A stretch of 64,000 bases of DNA, from NCBI GenBank assembly GCA_002163245.1, contig MAAL01000194.1, positions 1 to 64,000 of the forward strand, given 5' to 3'. This DNA is from Gammaproteobacteria bacterium 42_54_T18. Lineage in GTDB: Bacteria; Pseudomonadota; Gammaproteobacteria; Pseudomonadales; Ketobacteraceae. Under the pieces are notes generated by a model. It saw nothing but the letters and a program-made list of their open reading frames with translations. It made no database searches and was not told the origin of the DNA. Shown here piece by piece: positions 19,445 through 29,450 of this stretch; the stretch's first letter is position 1; every line of letters starts with the position of its first letter. Position numbers and translations under genes: made by a program.

Positions 19445-19663
19445 TTAGACTGGCTTTAGGTTGTACAATTGAGCTAACGTCTTTTTAGTAGGCTCTAGAA
19501 ATCCTTTTGTTTCCTCGCTTTTATTAATCACAAAAATCTGAACGTAATCATTAAGTCCTGTTATATTTCCTGACTTAGTATATTGGTAAGTTTTCATCAC
19601 CCCTAATTTCCCAGTGTCTTCCCCTAATGTATATTCCTCTCCGGGAAAATTGATGCTTTTCAC
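19445..19663 (-). CDS. Small hypothetical protein (72 aa)
   Basis: I do not recognise this protein. It starts at GTG 19663 behind a strong GGGAGG ribosome-binding site, the main reason to accept it as a gene. It is soluble, mixed charge, with no signal peptide or cysteines, and two Tyr-rich patches (GEEYTLGEDTG, MKTYQYTKSG). It lies alone between the DUF6502 gene and the divergent GGDEF-EAL gene. Confidence 0.6.
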   Translation of the reverse strand: MKSINFPGEEYTLGEDTGKLGVMKTYQYTKSGNITGLNDYVQIFVINKSEETKGFLEPTKKTLAQLYNLKPV

Positions 19664-19873
19664 AATAACGACCTCCCTTTAATACGCGCTTTGATATTAA
19701 CGATAGATCTGGAATAAATACGTGATTGTTATTTTTGAACCATAGAACAAAAAAAAGCAATACGAGCGTTAATTAGACAAACCTAATAATGTTCAGTTAA
19801 CCCAATCTTTTTACTTGATTGTTTTTTGTACTACACTTATCTGCCTGAGTCGTCTAAATTGGTGGGTCTGAAA

Positions 19874-21445
19874 GTGAAAAAGCCTAATTTACTTTTCAAA
19901 GAACTCTTAGCCATCTTTATCTTTGCGTTGATAGCCTTTGTTATTTCGGGCTACTTCGACGTATTAGAAAACTTTATTGCATTCAGCCAGGCCCATGAAG
20001 CCTGGGAGCTGGATGAAATATTGGTTACCTCCATGGTACTCACCTTTGTATTGTTGGCAAAAGTTATCAAGCGTAGCCAGGATTTAGCCCTTGAAATTGA
20101 GCTCCGAAAGATAGCGGAACAAAAAATTCAAGAACTCGCTTTTCAAGACACACTAACGAACCTGCCCAATCGTCGCATCTTCATGACAAAGCTATCCTTT
20201 GTTATGAAACAGAATTCTCAAAATCACTCTCAGCAAGCCATCCTTTTTATTGACTTAGACAATTTCAAAGAAGTAAACGACACATTTGGGCACTCCACAG
20301 GGGATGACTTACTCTGTCAGTTTGCTAGAAGAGCTCGTGGATGCATAAAACAAAACGATATTCTCTCTCGGATAGCCGGTGATGAATTTTCCGTATTATT
20401 GAGCAACATCAAGGATCCCCATGACGCGGCAATAGTTGCAGAAAGGATAATACAAGGACTATCCCTCCCCTTTTCCATAAATGGAAATCAGATACGGGTA
20501 TCACTCAGCATTGGTATTGCTATAACACCTCAAGATTCTATATCTGCCGAAGAACTTATGTCTTTCGCAGATAAAGCGATGTATTTCGTAAAACATCAAG
20601 GGAAAAATAACTACCAGTTTTTTAGTCAGGAAATTAATTCCAAAGAAATCCAACGACTGGAAATAATATCCACATTAAAAAATGCTATTGAATTTGATAA
20701 GTTTTTCCTGGAATATCAGCCGGTTTATGACAAAAATCAACGTATCGTCCAGCTTGAGGCTCTCCTTCGATTAAACAGCAAAGAGACCGGATTAATTAGC
20801 CCCAATCTATTCATACCAATAGCTGAAAAAAATGGGCTAATTGGAGAAATAACAACCCTAGTAATAAGTTCAGTGTGCAAGCAGCTAAAACATTGGAGAC
20901 TACAAAACGTAAATATTAAAAAAGTGGCTATCAATATATCGTCTATTGAATTGCGCGATCCTTTTTTTGTGGGAATTGTTGAAAAGATACTAAAAAAGAA
21001 TGATATAGCTGCCAGTAACATTGAATTTGAAATTACTGAAACCGCAATTATGCAGGATATAGATCAATCCATAATAACATTGAATAAATTACGTGACTTA
21101 GGTATTACGCTGGCTATTGATGATTTCGGTGTCGAGTATTCATCGATGTCCTATCTTAGGATATTGCCTATCCAAAAGTTAAAAATTGACAAGATGTTTG
21201 TAGATGATATCGAAAACTCTGAACAGGCGAGACTTATTTTTAATGCCATCGCCGCCCTCGGTAAAGCGCTGGATCTATTTGTTATTACTGAAGGTGTAGA
21301 GACTGAGTTTCAGGCTCGCTATGTTCTCAAATCAGAAACTAACGCAATTCAGGGGTTTTACTTTAGTAGACCACTGCACCCTGATGTGATCACAAAAAAA
21401 ATGCAATGCAGTATTACGCATGTACCGAAGCTGTTAAAAAAATAG
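19874..21445 (+). CDS. Membrane GGDEF-EAL protein, probable c-di-GMP phosphodiesterase
   Basis: About 523 residues: two hydrophobic segments near the N-terminus (FKELLAIFIFALIAFVIS and LVTSMVLTFVLLAKVI), a GGDEF domain whose motif is AGDEF (about 175-180) without an RxxD site, then an EAL domain. The EAL domain keeps LEALLRL, NISS, FEITETA, IDDFG, LKIDK, EGVET and QGFYF, so phosphodiesterase activity is expected while the cyclase half may be degenerate or regulatory. I chose GTG 19874, preceded by GGTGGG at seven nt; earlier TTG/GTG starts in frame lack such a site. Convergent with the SSB-like gene, 12 nt apart. Confidence 0.88.
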   Translation: MKKPNLLFKELLAIFIFALIAFVISGYFDVLENFIAFSQAHEAWELDEILVTSMVLTFVLLAKVIKRSQDLALEIELRKIAEQKIQELAFQDTLTNLPNRRIFMTKLSFVMKQNSQNHSQQAILFIDLDNFKEVNDTFGHSTGDDLLCQFARRARGCIKQNDILSRIAGDEFSVLLSNIKDPHDAAIVAERIIQGLSLPFSINGNQIRVSLSIGIAITPQDSISAEELMSFADKAMYFVKHQGKNNYQFFSQEINSKEIQRLEIISTLKNAIEFDKFFLEYQPVYDKNQRIVQLEALLRLNSKETGLISPNLFIPIAEKNGLIGEITTLVISSVCKQLKHWRLQNVNIKKVAINISSIELRDPFFVGIVEKILKKNDIAASNIEFEITETAIMQDIDQSIITLNKLRDLGITLAIDDFGVEYSSMSYLRILPIQKLKIDKMFVDDIENSEQARLIFNAIAALGKALDLFVITEGVETEFQARYVLKSETNAIQGFYFSRPLHPDVITKKMQCSITHVPKLLKK

Positions 21446-21457
21446 TAAACTCAAACC

Positions 21458-21841
21458 CTACTTCTTACGACGAAAATCAATTCTCTTAATATCTTCTGGG
21501 TACACTAACCGCTCGGGCGCATCAATAAGCTGTAGCGATAGGATACGCACCTGAGCATTTTGCCACTGAAAATCCTTTAGCTGAGGGTGACGTTGTTCAA
21601 CATATTGTAAATGCCCTTCTATATATAGCCTAGTGCCTTTTTTAACCAAATCTTTGCAATACAGCGCCTGAGCTCCCCGACAAACTAGCTGATGAATCAC
21701 ACTAGGTTCCGTTTCTAAGCCAAACTGAGCTAAATGATCGTCTGTTTTTGATATATAACGAACATCAGGTTCATTGACTACATGACCAATAAGGATCACC
21801 TTATTCACCACACCACTTGTTTTATCATCTTCCGTATTCAT
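21458..21841 (-). CDS. Single-stranded-DNA-binding protein paralogue (OB fold)
   Basis: 127 residues with SSB-like OB-fold landmarks: VVNKVILIGHVVNEPDVRY, LAQFGLETE, then HQLVCRGAQALYCKDLVKKG and TRLYIEGHLQY. It lacks the acidic C-terminal tip used by housekeeping SSB to recruit partners (it ends in KRIDFRRKK), so it is a specialised paralogue or PriB-like protein rather than the main ssb. ATG 21841 has AGGGA upstream; ATG 21877 is possible. Divergent from the SNF2 gene with an 80-nt gap, so shared regulation is possible. Confidence 0.78.
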   Translation of the reverse strand: MNTEDDKTSGVVNKVILIGHVVNEPDVRYISKTDDHLAQFGLETEPSVIHQLVCRGAQALYCKDLVKKGTRLYIEGHLQYVEQRHPQLKDFQWQNAQVRILSLQLIDAPERLVYPEDIKRIDFRRKK

Positions 21842-21920
21842 GGGATATTCCCTACCATCCGTATTGTTGCTTGTCATACCTTGCTCAAATCATAGCAAAT
21901 TTCACGATTGAGCCCGGCTA

Positions 21921-24900
21921 ATGCTAGAAAAAGCCCTGCCAGCACCGTATGATTGCCTGTTTGATTTCATCTATCCCCTGACAGGGGGTAACAGCGCACA
22001 AGGCTACCACGACATGCTATACGATCAACACCAAATAAACGCTCAACTACCGCGGTTTGTGGTAGAAAAGGGCCAACAGTTGGTGAATCAGAAGGCTGTT
22101 ACGGACTTAACAGAGAAAGATAATGGAGCAACCTTGTCCGCCAAAGTGACCGCCATTGATGGCGATCAACAATTGAGCAGTGAGCGGGTATTCATCTCTA
22201 TTCACCCACAACAGAAAAACCTATTTTCCACTGAATGTTCCTGTGATTTAGAAGAGAACTGCATGCATGTTGCAGCAGTACTATTACACCGCTTAGCATT
22301 AGATCAATCTGCTCAAAACAATCCGCGACGTCAACGACAGTCCAATCGTAGCGGTAGCAGCTTTATGAACAGAGTTCGCTCACGACAAGCTGAACCTACC
22401 GCAACAAAGCCCAGTGAAAGTGCTTTCCAACAGCTCATCTACCTGCTCTCTATTAACAAACTGAGTCCAAAAACTCCGATCACTGTTGAGCTTGTGGTCT
22501 CGGAAAAACAACCATCTGGTGAGTTTCGTACCAACCAGCCCTACCATATTCAATTACGCGCGTTAAACCGGCCTCCACGTTTTTTACGAATGGTTGATCC
22601 GCGTATATTCAAGGCATTACTGGATTCGGACACTCATTGGGAAAACCAAAATAAACGTTCACTCCCAACCCATGAAACCATCGCTGTACTTGAAGAAATC
22701 GTAAAAACTCAGCGTTGTTATTTTGCAGATAGCCCTTGGCAACAACCTGATAGCCAGCCGATTCAATGGGGTGAGGAAGAGTCAGGTAACGCGCTTTGGA
22801 AAACAACACGCAACGGTAACCAAACACTGCGTCTGTGTAGCGATAATACCAAACTGCATATTTTACCGGCACCGGAACCATTTTATATTTGTCGAGAAAG
22901 CAATCAGATCGGCCCTTTAAGTTCAGAATTAGAGAAACCAGCACTATCCTGGATCGCCCAAGGCGTTAAAGTAGAACCCGAACAAAGCAAACCGTTTATT
23001 ATGCAGCACTTACAACAATTGCTGGATTGGAAACTACCACAACCGCATTTTTACCCCGTCGAACCTTTTAACAACGGCACCATCATCCCGCAGTTGATGT
23101 TCTATTCAAAGCGCTCTCATGCCGTATCATTAAACAGTTATCGCAAACCCACGATTCAAGATGGCATGTTGCCGCAATTTATTTATCAAGGGCCAAGAGA
23201 AGAAGCGACATTTATTTATCGAAATCCACAAAAAGAGCAACGCCAATTTCACAAAGGTATAGTGCACAAAGTCTGCAGAGACACTCCTTTGGAGCAGCAA
23301 TACATAGATACACTATTTGATATTGCCCCTGATGTTATCCCGTTAAATACCGAAGATCCTTCAGATTTATTAAGCAATACAAAGGGTGATCTCACCTTTG
23401 AAACAAAAGAAGAATGGAAACAATTTTTTCTTACCGCGCTACCTCTATTACGTAAACAAGGTTGGCAAGTCGTTTTTGAAGATGAGTTTCGCTATCACTT
23501 TGCCTCTGTTGAGCAATGGTACGGCGATATAGAACAAACAAAAAACGATTGGCTAGGATTAGAACTTGGCATAGAAATCGATGGCGAACGTATTAATTTA
23601 TTGCCCTTATTAGTTAAAGCAATCGAACAATCGCCAGAATTCTTTTCTATTAAACGCCTGAATATGTTTGGTGACGACGATGTCTTACCACTAACGCTTG
23701 ATGACGGGCGTATTATTGAATTAGAAGTACCCCGCCTTAAAGCGTTACTCGGTGTATTGGTAGAACTGTTTGATCAACCAAAATGGGATGATGCGGGAAA
23801 ACTCACATTACCTGCCACACAACAAGCACGTATTGGCGAACTTCAACTCGCTTTAAACAATACCACCGGGGATGTAATGGCATGGCAAGGAGACCCAGAG
23901 ATCCTTGAAAATGCCAGTCGTTTTTCTGAATTACAACACGCAGGCCCCATCACATTACCGGATACCTTTAATGCCACTTTGCGCGACTACCAACTAATCG
24001 GTGTTAGTTGGCTGCAAAGTTTACGGGAACAACGGGTCTCAGGTATTTTAGCCGATGATATGGGATTGGGTAAAACCATTCAAACTCTCGCTCATCTATC
24101 CATTGAAAAAGCAGAAGGCCGACTACAACAAGCCGCTCTTATTATCGCCCCAACTAGCTTGTTACATAACTGGAAATCAGAAGCCGCAAAGTTCACCCCT
24201 GAATTACGTGTTGTGGTATTACACGGCAGCAACCGTTTTAGCAAACTTGGCCACCTAAAAGATATCGATGTTGTTATTACAACCTACGCACTAGCGTTAC
24301 GTGATATCGAATTTTGGAACAAAAAAACCTTAGGCGCGGTTATTCTTGATGAAGCTCAAAACATTAAAAACAGCAAAGCCAAAGTCGCCAAAGCCATCAA
24401 ACAAATCGAAGCACCCATAAAAATTTGCCTGACAGGTACACCACTAGAAAACCACCTTGGCGAACTCTGGTCTCTATTCGACTTTCTAATGACCGGTTTT
24501 TTAGAATCAGAAAGTGCCTTTAAACGCCTGTATCGAAACCCTATTGAAAAAGACGGCGACAAAGATCGATCCCTCGCATTATTTAATCGTATCGCCCCCT
24601 TTATGATGCGCAGAAACAAAAACGAAGTATTAAGCGAACTTCCGCCCAAAACAGAAATCGTTGTTCATATTCCATTAAGCGAAGAACAACAAGATCTTTA
24701 CGAAACCATACGCCTTGCCTCAACGCAAAAGTTACAACAAGCTATTGCAGAAAATGGCATTGGAAAAAGTCGCATCATGATACTTGATGCCCTATTAAAA
24801 TTACGCCAAGTTTGTTGTGACCCAAGACTCACCAAACTTGAAGATGCACAACATATTGAATCGGCAAAACTTCAACGACTCATAGAAATGGTAAGCGAAC

Positions 24901-25370
24901 TTGTATCTGAAGGGCGACGAATCCTCATCTTCTCTCAGTTCACGTCGATGTTATCCATTATTGGAGAAACACTGACAACATTAAAATTCAAATACGTCAC
25001 CCTTACGGGATCAACCACCAATCGTGAAAAAGTGGTTGAAGAATTCCAGGAAGGCAACGTCGAAATTTTTCTTATCAGCCTAAAAGCAGGTGGCGTCGGT
25101 CTTAACCTCACCACCGCCGACACGGTCATTCACTACGACCCATGGTGGAACCCCGCAGCAGAACAACAAGCCACTGACCGAGCCTATCGAATCGGACAAG
25201 ACAAACCGGTATTTGTCTATAAATTACTAACTGAAAACAGCGTAGAAGAACAAATCTTCCAACTACAACAGAAGAAACTATCACTGATGAATGCAGTTTA
25301 TAGCGCCGCAGAACAACAAAGCGACAGCTTCTCATTAAACAGTGATGATTTGATGGCGTTATTGGAATAA
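21921..25370 (+). CDS. SWIM zinc-finger SNF2-family ATPase
   Basis: 1149 residues. Near the N-terminus (about 112-122) is a SWIM-type Cys-x-Cys...Cys-x-His (CSCDLEENCMH). A long middle region is followed by the two-lobed SNF2 motor: DDMGLGKTIQTLAHL (Walker A), LDEAQNIKN (motif II), LTGTPLENHLGELWSLFDF, IFSQFTSMLSII, SLKAGGVGLNLT and ATDRAYRIGQ (motif VI). SNF2 proteins are ATP-driven dsDNA translocases that remodel protein-DNA or polymerase complexes. The companion gene at 25583 and the divergent SSB paralogue suggest a DNA-maintenance role, but the substrate is unknown. Confidence 0.93.
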   Translation: MLEKALPAPYDCLFDFIYPLTGGNSAQGYHDMLYDQHQINAQLPRFVVEKGQQLVNQKAVTDLTEKDNGATLSAKVTAIDGDQQLSSERVFISIHPQQKNLFSTECSCDLEENCMHVAAVLLHRLALDQSAQNNPRRQRQSNRSGSSFMNRVRSRQAEPTATKPSESAFQQLIYLLSINKLSPKTPITVELVVSEKQPSGEFRTNQPYHIQLRALNRPPRFLRMVDPRIFKALLDSDTHWENQNKRSLPTHETIAVLEEIVKTQRCYFADSPWQQPDSQPIQWGEEESGNALWKTTRNGNQTLRLCSDNTKLHILPAPEPFYICRESNQIGPLSSELEKPALSWIAQGVKVEPEQSKPFIMQHLQQLLDWKLPQPHFYPVEPFNNGTIIPQLMFYSKRSHAVSLNSYRKPTIQDGMLPQFIYQGPREEATFIYRNPQKEQRQFHKGIVHKVCRDTPLEQQYIDTLFDIAPDVIPLNTEDPSDLLSNTKGDLTFETKEEWKQFFLTALPLLRKQGWQVVFEDEFRYHFASVEQWYGDIEQTKNDWLGLELGIEIDGERINLLPLLVKAIEQSPEFFSIKRLNMFGDDDVLPLTLDDGRIIELEVPRLKALLGVLVELFDQPKWDDAGKLTLPATQQARIGELQLALNNTTGDVMAWQGDPEILENASRFSELQHAGPITLPDTFNATLRDYQLIGVSWLQSLREQRVSGILADDMGLGKTIQTLAHLSIEKAEGRLQQAALIIAPTSLLHNWKSEAAKFTPELRVVVLHGSNRFSKLGHLKDIDVVITTYALALRDIEFWNKKTLGAVILDEAQNIKNSKAKVAKAIKQIEAPIKICLTGTPLENHLGELWSLFDFLMTGFLESESAFKRLYRNPIEKDGDKDRSLALFNRIAPFMMRRNKNEVLSELPPKTEIVVHIPLSEEQQDLYETIRLASTQKLQQAIAENGIGKSRIMILDALLKLRQVCCDPRLTKLEDAQHIESAKLQRLIEMVSELVSEGRRILIFSQFTSMLSIIGETLTTLKFKYVTLTGSTTNREKVVEEFQEGNVEIFLISLKAGGVGLNLTTADTVIHYDPWWNPAAEQQATDRAYRIGQDKPVFVYKLLTENSVEEQIFQLQQKKLSLMNAVYSAAEQQSDSFSLNSDDLMALLE

Positions 25371-25406
25371 GCAAACTATTACGGAAAAACTGGACACTCG
25401 CAATAA

Positions 25407-25515
25407 GCGATGTATTTGACGCATTATTTCTGAAATCTCTGAGGCAAGGACGCCGAAGAAAGCATATATGGATGTACTCGCTGCGTTTTCTGAAATAATG
25501 CGTCAAATACATCGC
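25407..25515. repeat. 24-bp perfect inverted repeat with 61-nt spacer
   Basis: The arms at 25407-25430 and 25492-25515 are exact reverse complements (GCGATGTATTTGACGCATTA... and its complement). They enclose 61 nt with no open frame and lie in the 212-nt gap between the SNF2 gene and its companion. Long perfect arms around a non-coding centre look like a small non-autonomous mobile element or dispersed genomic repeat; a stem of this size would also affect transcription between the two genes. Confidence 0.75.
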
Positions 25516-25582
25516 GATCTCCGAGATCCGCCAAATCCACTTAAAAACATCAAACAGCCTTAAACAAAAGTTTGGAAACACC

Positions 25583-26809
25583 ATGACAATGCAACACAAC
25601 GTCGACAATCAACTCATGTCCCTCGGCTCCTACAGCCCCATCGAATGGCTACTCGAAGCAGGTCACTTAAATTACAGCGACTACGAAGCCTGGCGCATGG
25701 GAGAAATCGACAACCTAGAAAAACACATCGACGCCCCCACCAAAGAACTCATCATCAACCTAGAACAAGCCGAACGCTTCTGCGCAAAACTCGGCCTCAT
25801 CAGCGAAACACAAGACTACCGAGGCTGGAACCAAGACAACACCTTCAAAGAACTCACCCTAAGCCAAAGCCCAACCCTCACCACATTACTCAGCAAACAA
25901 TGGGTACGCCAAGACGACACACCACAAATGGATTTGTTTATGGACAACCCATCCGTTGTCACAGAAAACAAACTCATCGAAGCACTCGCCAGTCGCCAAT
26001 GGGACGACGCCGACAAACTCGTAGATCAACTTTATCAGCAAGACGCCAACCACGCCCAACTACACGGATACGAAGACTTGGTGAGTTTTGGTCATCACAC
26101 AGAAGCACCTATTGATGCAGATCCCCATAATCACCTAGAAACCATCGATGAAGAGCGCATCGGCCTAGAGCAAGAAATCATCCCACTTGCCCGACAACTG
26201 CTCCAGCAAAAATCACGAGACTACCTCGCTCCCGCCTGGCAACGTATCGCCCAAAGTTTAGAAGGACAGCCCTACAATATCGCCTATCCACAATCCCACG
26301 CCAGTTACGCATGGGAACAAATGCAAAACTGGAAAGAAGCAAAACACAGCATTCTAAGTGATGATTCATACATTCATCACGGCGAGCTATTATTTCGATT
26401 ATCCCTCGCTTATCACTTTCTAAAAGAACGAGAACTGAGTGTCATTACATTAATCCAACTCATTGACCTAAAAGCCAATCACGCGGATTCAGAATTAGAT
26501 GACAGCCTAGAGAACTTTCTCAATCTATATCCAGATGCCAATTTTATGGCAAGCTGGCAACGTTTTATGGACCTCGAGGAAGAGCAACCGTTTATTGTCT
26601 TTCCGGGATGGATATTACTTAACGAAACGGGGTTAATGCACCATATCGAACCCGCACAAATCACACCGATTAAAAACCCCAGCTTCCACGCAGCCTACGA
26701 ACTGCTATTGGCAAAACAAAACAATAATGAACCTGACGAATTAGAGGCAAGAAAAGCACTAAAAAATATCAATTCACTGTTACTGACATTGTATTTAAAG
26801 GCGCATTAA
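25583..26809 (+). CDS. Hypothetical SNF2-associated protein (408 aa)
   Basis: I do not recognise the family. The protein is soluble and acidic, without signal peptide or membrane segment. The N-terminal third (SPIEWLLEAGHLNYSDYEAWRMGE) and the predicted helical repeats later (WDDADKLVDQLYQQDANHAQL, ELLFRLSLAYHFLKERE) suggest a TPR-like helical scaffold. ATG 25583 has GGAAA upstream. It follows the SNF2 ATPase on the same strand, separated by the inverted repeat, so it is a candidate partner of the ATPase. Confidence 0.75.
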   Translation: MTMQHNVDNQLMSLGSYSPIEWLLEAGHLNYSDYEAWRMGEIDNLEKHIDAPTKELIINLEQAERFCAKLGLISETQDYRGWNQDNTFKELTLSQSPTLTTLLSKQWVRQDDTPQMDLFMDNPSVVTENKLIEALASRQWDDADKLVDQLYQQDANHAQLHGYEDLVSFGHHTEAPIDADPHNHLETIDEERIGLEQEIIPLARQLLQQKSRDYLAPAWQRIAQSLEGQPYNIAYPQSHASYAWEQMQNWKEAKHSILSDDSYIHHGELLFRLSLAYHFLKERELSVITLIQLIDLKANHADSELDDSLENFLNLYPDANFMASWQRFMDLEEEQPFIVFPGWILLNETGLMHHIEPAQITPIKNPSFHAAYELLLAKQNNNEPDELEARKALKNINSLLLTLYLKAH

Positions 26810-27116
26810 CCAAAAATTTCTCCGCATTTTAGGCTGCTAGTCATTTATCACGCTGGCAGCCTCAAGCACCCGCAAATCAACTTCGCCAAAATCCTTTCAA
26901 CTCTTTGAATAACAAAGAGATACTATAAAACCCCAATACATTCACTATTTCCTCATTACAAAAAACAACAATCCCACACCGCTTTTAACCCTTAAGCAAA
27001 TTGACTTAGTCTCAAATTCGTCTATATAGTAGTGGCTTATAGTACAAAAGTGCCATTTTGGATGGCCAGAATATCCCACACGGCAGTTATAAATAATAAC
27101 AATAAAAGGCACAACG
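26810..27116. other. Intergenic region upstream of the amidohydrolase-like lipoprotein
   Basis: This 307-nt gap contains an imperfect hairpin at about 26831-26862 (AGGCTGCT/GGCAGCCT) lacking a T-run, possibly a weak terminator for the preceding gene, and a good promoter candidate at 27001-27030. No coding sequence is apparent. Confidence 0.4.
27001..27030 (+). promoter_or_regulatory. Sigma70-like promoter
   Basis: TTGACT (27001-27006) is followed by TATATA at 16-nt spacing or TATAGT (27025-27030) at 18-nt spacing. It is about 87 nt upstream of the lipoprotein start at 27117. Sequence match only. Confidence 0.45.
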
Positions 27117-29450
27117 ATGTCGATGATTGCCCACAAAGCAACAATTACCTGTATCTTACCCATCCTGCTCGCGCTAGGCCTCTCCGCCTGCGGTGGCTCA
27201 GGAGGCAGCTCCTCAAGCAGTGATAGGGGTGCATCAACTACCGATGACACCTCGTCATGTAGCTCTTCTTGTGAAACACAAGAGAAATCCCCTGCCTACG
27301 CCCTTGCACAGGGCTGCTATGCCTTACAAAGCCGTGATGGCAACTACCTTATCGCCACTGACGATGCCTATGCTTTTACTGGAACATCAGAAGAGCACGC
27401 TGAGGCCTTCTTCTTAAAACCTACACGCCTAGGTTCCTTTCTCCTATACGATCGACAGGGAGAGTTCTTCGCAGAGGATTTTCTCAGCACCACCAGAGAC
27501 AGTGAAGCCAGTGAAAGCAGTGAGTGGCAAATCAATTTTCTCGATATTACTCAAGGTGGCACAACCATCAGCACAGAGCACACCTTAGTATCACCAAAAC
27601 TTGGATTGCGCTTACAGGTTATTAGTGGCAAACCTGTACTTCGAGATACAAAAAATGTAGCCAACCTTAACCTTGATAGAACCCCTATTACCTTCACTCA
27701 ACAACCTCAAGATACATGTAAAGAATTTCCAGAAGCATCCTTAAACGCAACCATTGCCGATGCGTTTTATGAAGAGAAAGACCCTAACGAACCTATTGTA
27801 GGTTATGCCGACATCCATACCCACGTGGGATTCCCCAAAGCAATGGCAGGCTCAGCCATGTCAGGAGAAATATTCCACCCTTACGGCATTGAACACGCAT
27901 TACATGACTGCGCTGAACTACATGGTAAAAACGGCGCTTTGGATTTTCTCGAAGCACAACACGTGGGTGGTGCTGCAGATGGACACAACACGACAGGTTA
28001 TCCGGATTTCACCTATTGGCCTAACCGTTCCACGAACACCCATGTACAAGGCTACTATCGCTGGATTCAACGAGCCCACCTTGGTGGACTTCGTGTAATG
28101 GTCACCCTGGTGACAGGCAACCCTACCTTCTGTCAGTTACTGGGTGTTATACGGCTCGGTTATACCGACGGTGGTTGCAGTGGTGTTAACGCGGTAAAAC
28201 TTCAAACTGATTATCTTTACGAAATGCAAGACTACATTGATGCGCAAGAAGGTGGCCCAGGTAAAGGTTGGTTCCGTATAGTAACGTCCCCCGAAGCAGC
28301 ACGTGCAGCGATTGCTAAAAATCAACTAGCAGTAATTTTAGGAACAGAACACGGTACACTCTTTAACTGTGACGGAAATTTTGGTGGCTGTACCGAAGAT
28401 TATATCGATAAAAAACTCGATGAAGTTTATGACATGGGTATTCGTTCAATTTTCCCCATCCATCGTTTTGATAATGCCTTTGGCGGCACCAAACCCGCGG
28501 GTGGTAGCGGTGGCTCATGGATGCACTTAACCGGCATGCTCAGCACCAGTAAAGTTGATAACATTTTAGACCTTATTAACCCTACAAAACTATTATTTAA
28601 AGGCATTGGTGGGCATTTTTGGGATATGCAAGAATGTCCTGATGGTGCCCAAGGCATCACCAATCTGCAAAGTATGCAAAATTTCATAGACGACGATTTT
28701 AGTTTATTTAGTGATGTCGCACAAAGTCTACCTACGATTGGCCCACTGGTTAATGCAGGGTTAAACGCCGTATTTATCGATAAATTAAAACCATTACCTG
28801 ATTATGAGCACCTAGATGAAGGCACACCAGCATGTAATCAACGAGGCTTGCAACCTATTGGAAAGCACCTGATTAATCGCATGATCGACAAGAGAATGAT
28901 TTTAGAAATTGATCACCTAAGTTATTCAACATTAACGGAAACAATATCTATATTAGAAGAGCGTCAGTATTCAGGATTTGTTTCTTCTCATGGCTGGTTA
29001 CATGGTAACTCCGATATTCGGGAACGAGCTCTTGCCCTAGGAGGCATACTTGCCCCAATGAACAGCAACCCCTCGAATGTTGCACAACGTATCGCTAATT
29101 ATAAAGAAGAAGTTCAAGGGTACAATTTACCCGAGGGGTTATCGGTAGGGCTACCGATGGGCAGCGATCTACAGGGAGTAACATCACAAACCACTGGTGA
29201 TAACGGTGTTATTATTAACTATCCTTTTACCTCAGTGGATGGTTTAGTAACATTTAGCCAACCAAAAACAGGTAATCGCTCCTTTGACTTTGCAGAAGAA
29301 GGCATTGCTCACTATGGTTTATATCCAGAATGGGTTGAAAACTTTAAGCAGGTTGACGCGCTGAGTGATGATGACGTAATGGATAACTTTATGAGCTCTG
29401 CAGAATCCTATGTACAAATGTGGGAACGAGCCACCTCAACGGAAAACTAA
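27117..29450 (+). CDS. Dipeptidase/amidohydrolase-like lipoprotein
   Basis: 777 residues. A lipoprotein signal ends LGLSAC-GGSGGSS, followed by a Ser/Cys-rich linker. Residues about 60-200 form a beta-rich, fascin- or lectin-like domain (GCYALQSRDGNYLI). The catalytic part begins near 235 with DIHTHVGFPKAM and continues with VILGTEHG, SIFPIHRFDNAFGG, LEIDHLSYST, GFVSSHGWLHG and MGSDLQGV. These Asp/His/Glu clusters are arranged like membrane dipeptidase or amidohydrolase metal sites. It should be a surface or periplasmic metal-dependent hydrolase; substrate unknown. It ends in a 4-nt convergent overlap with the esterase gene. Confidence 0.8.
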   Translation: MSMIAHKATITCILPILLALGLSACGGSGGSSSSSDRGASTTDDTSSCSSSCETQEKSPAYALAQGCYALQSRDGNYLIATDDAYAFTGTSEEHAEAFFLKPTRLGSFLLYDRQGEFFAEDFLSTTRDSEASESSEWQINFLDITQGGTTISTEHTLVSPKLGLRLQVISGKPVLRDTKNVANLNLDRTPITFTQQPQDTCKEFPEASLNATIADAFYEEKDPNEPIVGYADIHTHVGFPKAMAGSAMSGEIFHPYGIEHALHDCAELHGKNGALDFLEAQHVGGAADGHNTTGYPDFTYWPNRSTNTHVQGYYRWIQRAHLGGLRVMVTLVTGNPTFCQLLGVIRLGYTDGGCSGVNAVKLQTDYLYEMQDYIDAQEGGPGKGWFRIVTSPEAARAAIAKNQLAVILGTEHGTLFNCDGNFGGCTEDYIDKKLDEVYDMGIRSIFPIHRFDNAFGGTKPAGGSGGSWMHLTGMLSTSKVDNILDLINPTKLLFKGIGGHFWDMQECPDGAQGITNLQSMQNFIDDDFSLFSDVAQSLPTIGPLVNAGLNAVFIDKLKPLPDYEHLDEGTPACNQRGLQPIGKHLINRMIDKRMILEIDHLSYSTLTETISILEERQYSGFVSSHGWLHGNSDIRERALALGGILAPMNSNPSNVAQRIANYKEEVQGYNLPEGLSVGLPMGSDLQGVTSQTTGDNGVIINYPFTSVDGLVTFSQPKTGNRSFDFAEEGIAHYGLYPEWVENFKQVDALSDDDVMDNFMSSAESYVQMWERATSTEN

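Noticed and set aside
25645-26115. Arg/His-rich 156-codon frame
   Set aside because: It is an out-of-frame shadow of the 408-residue gene, caused by base bias.
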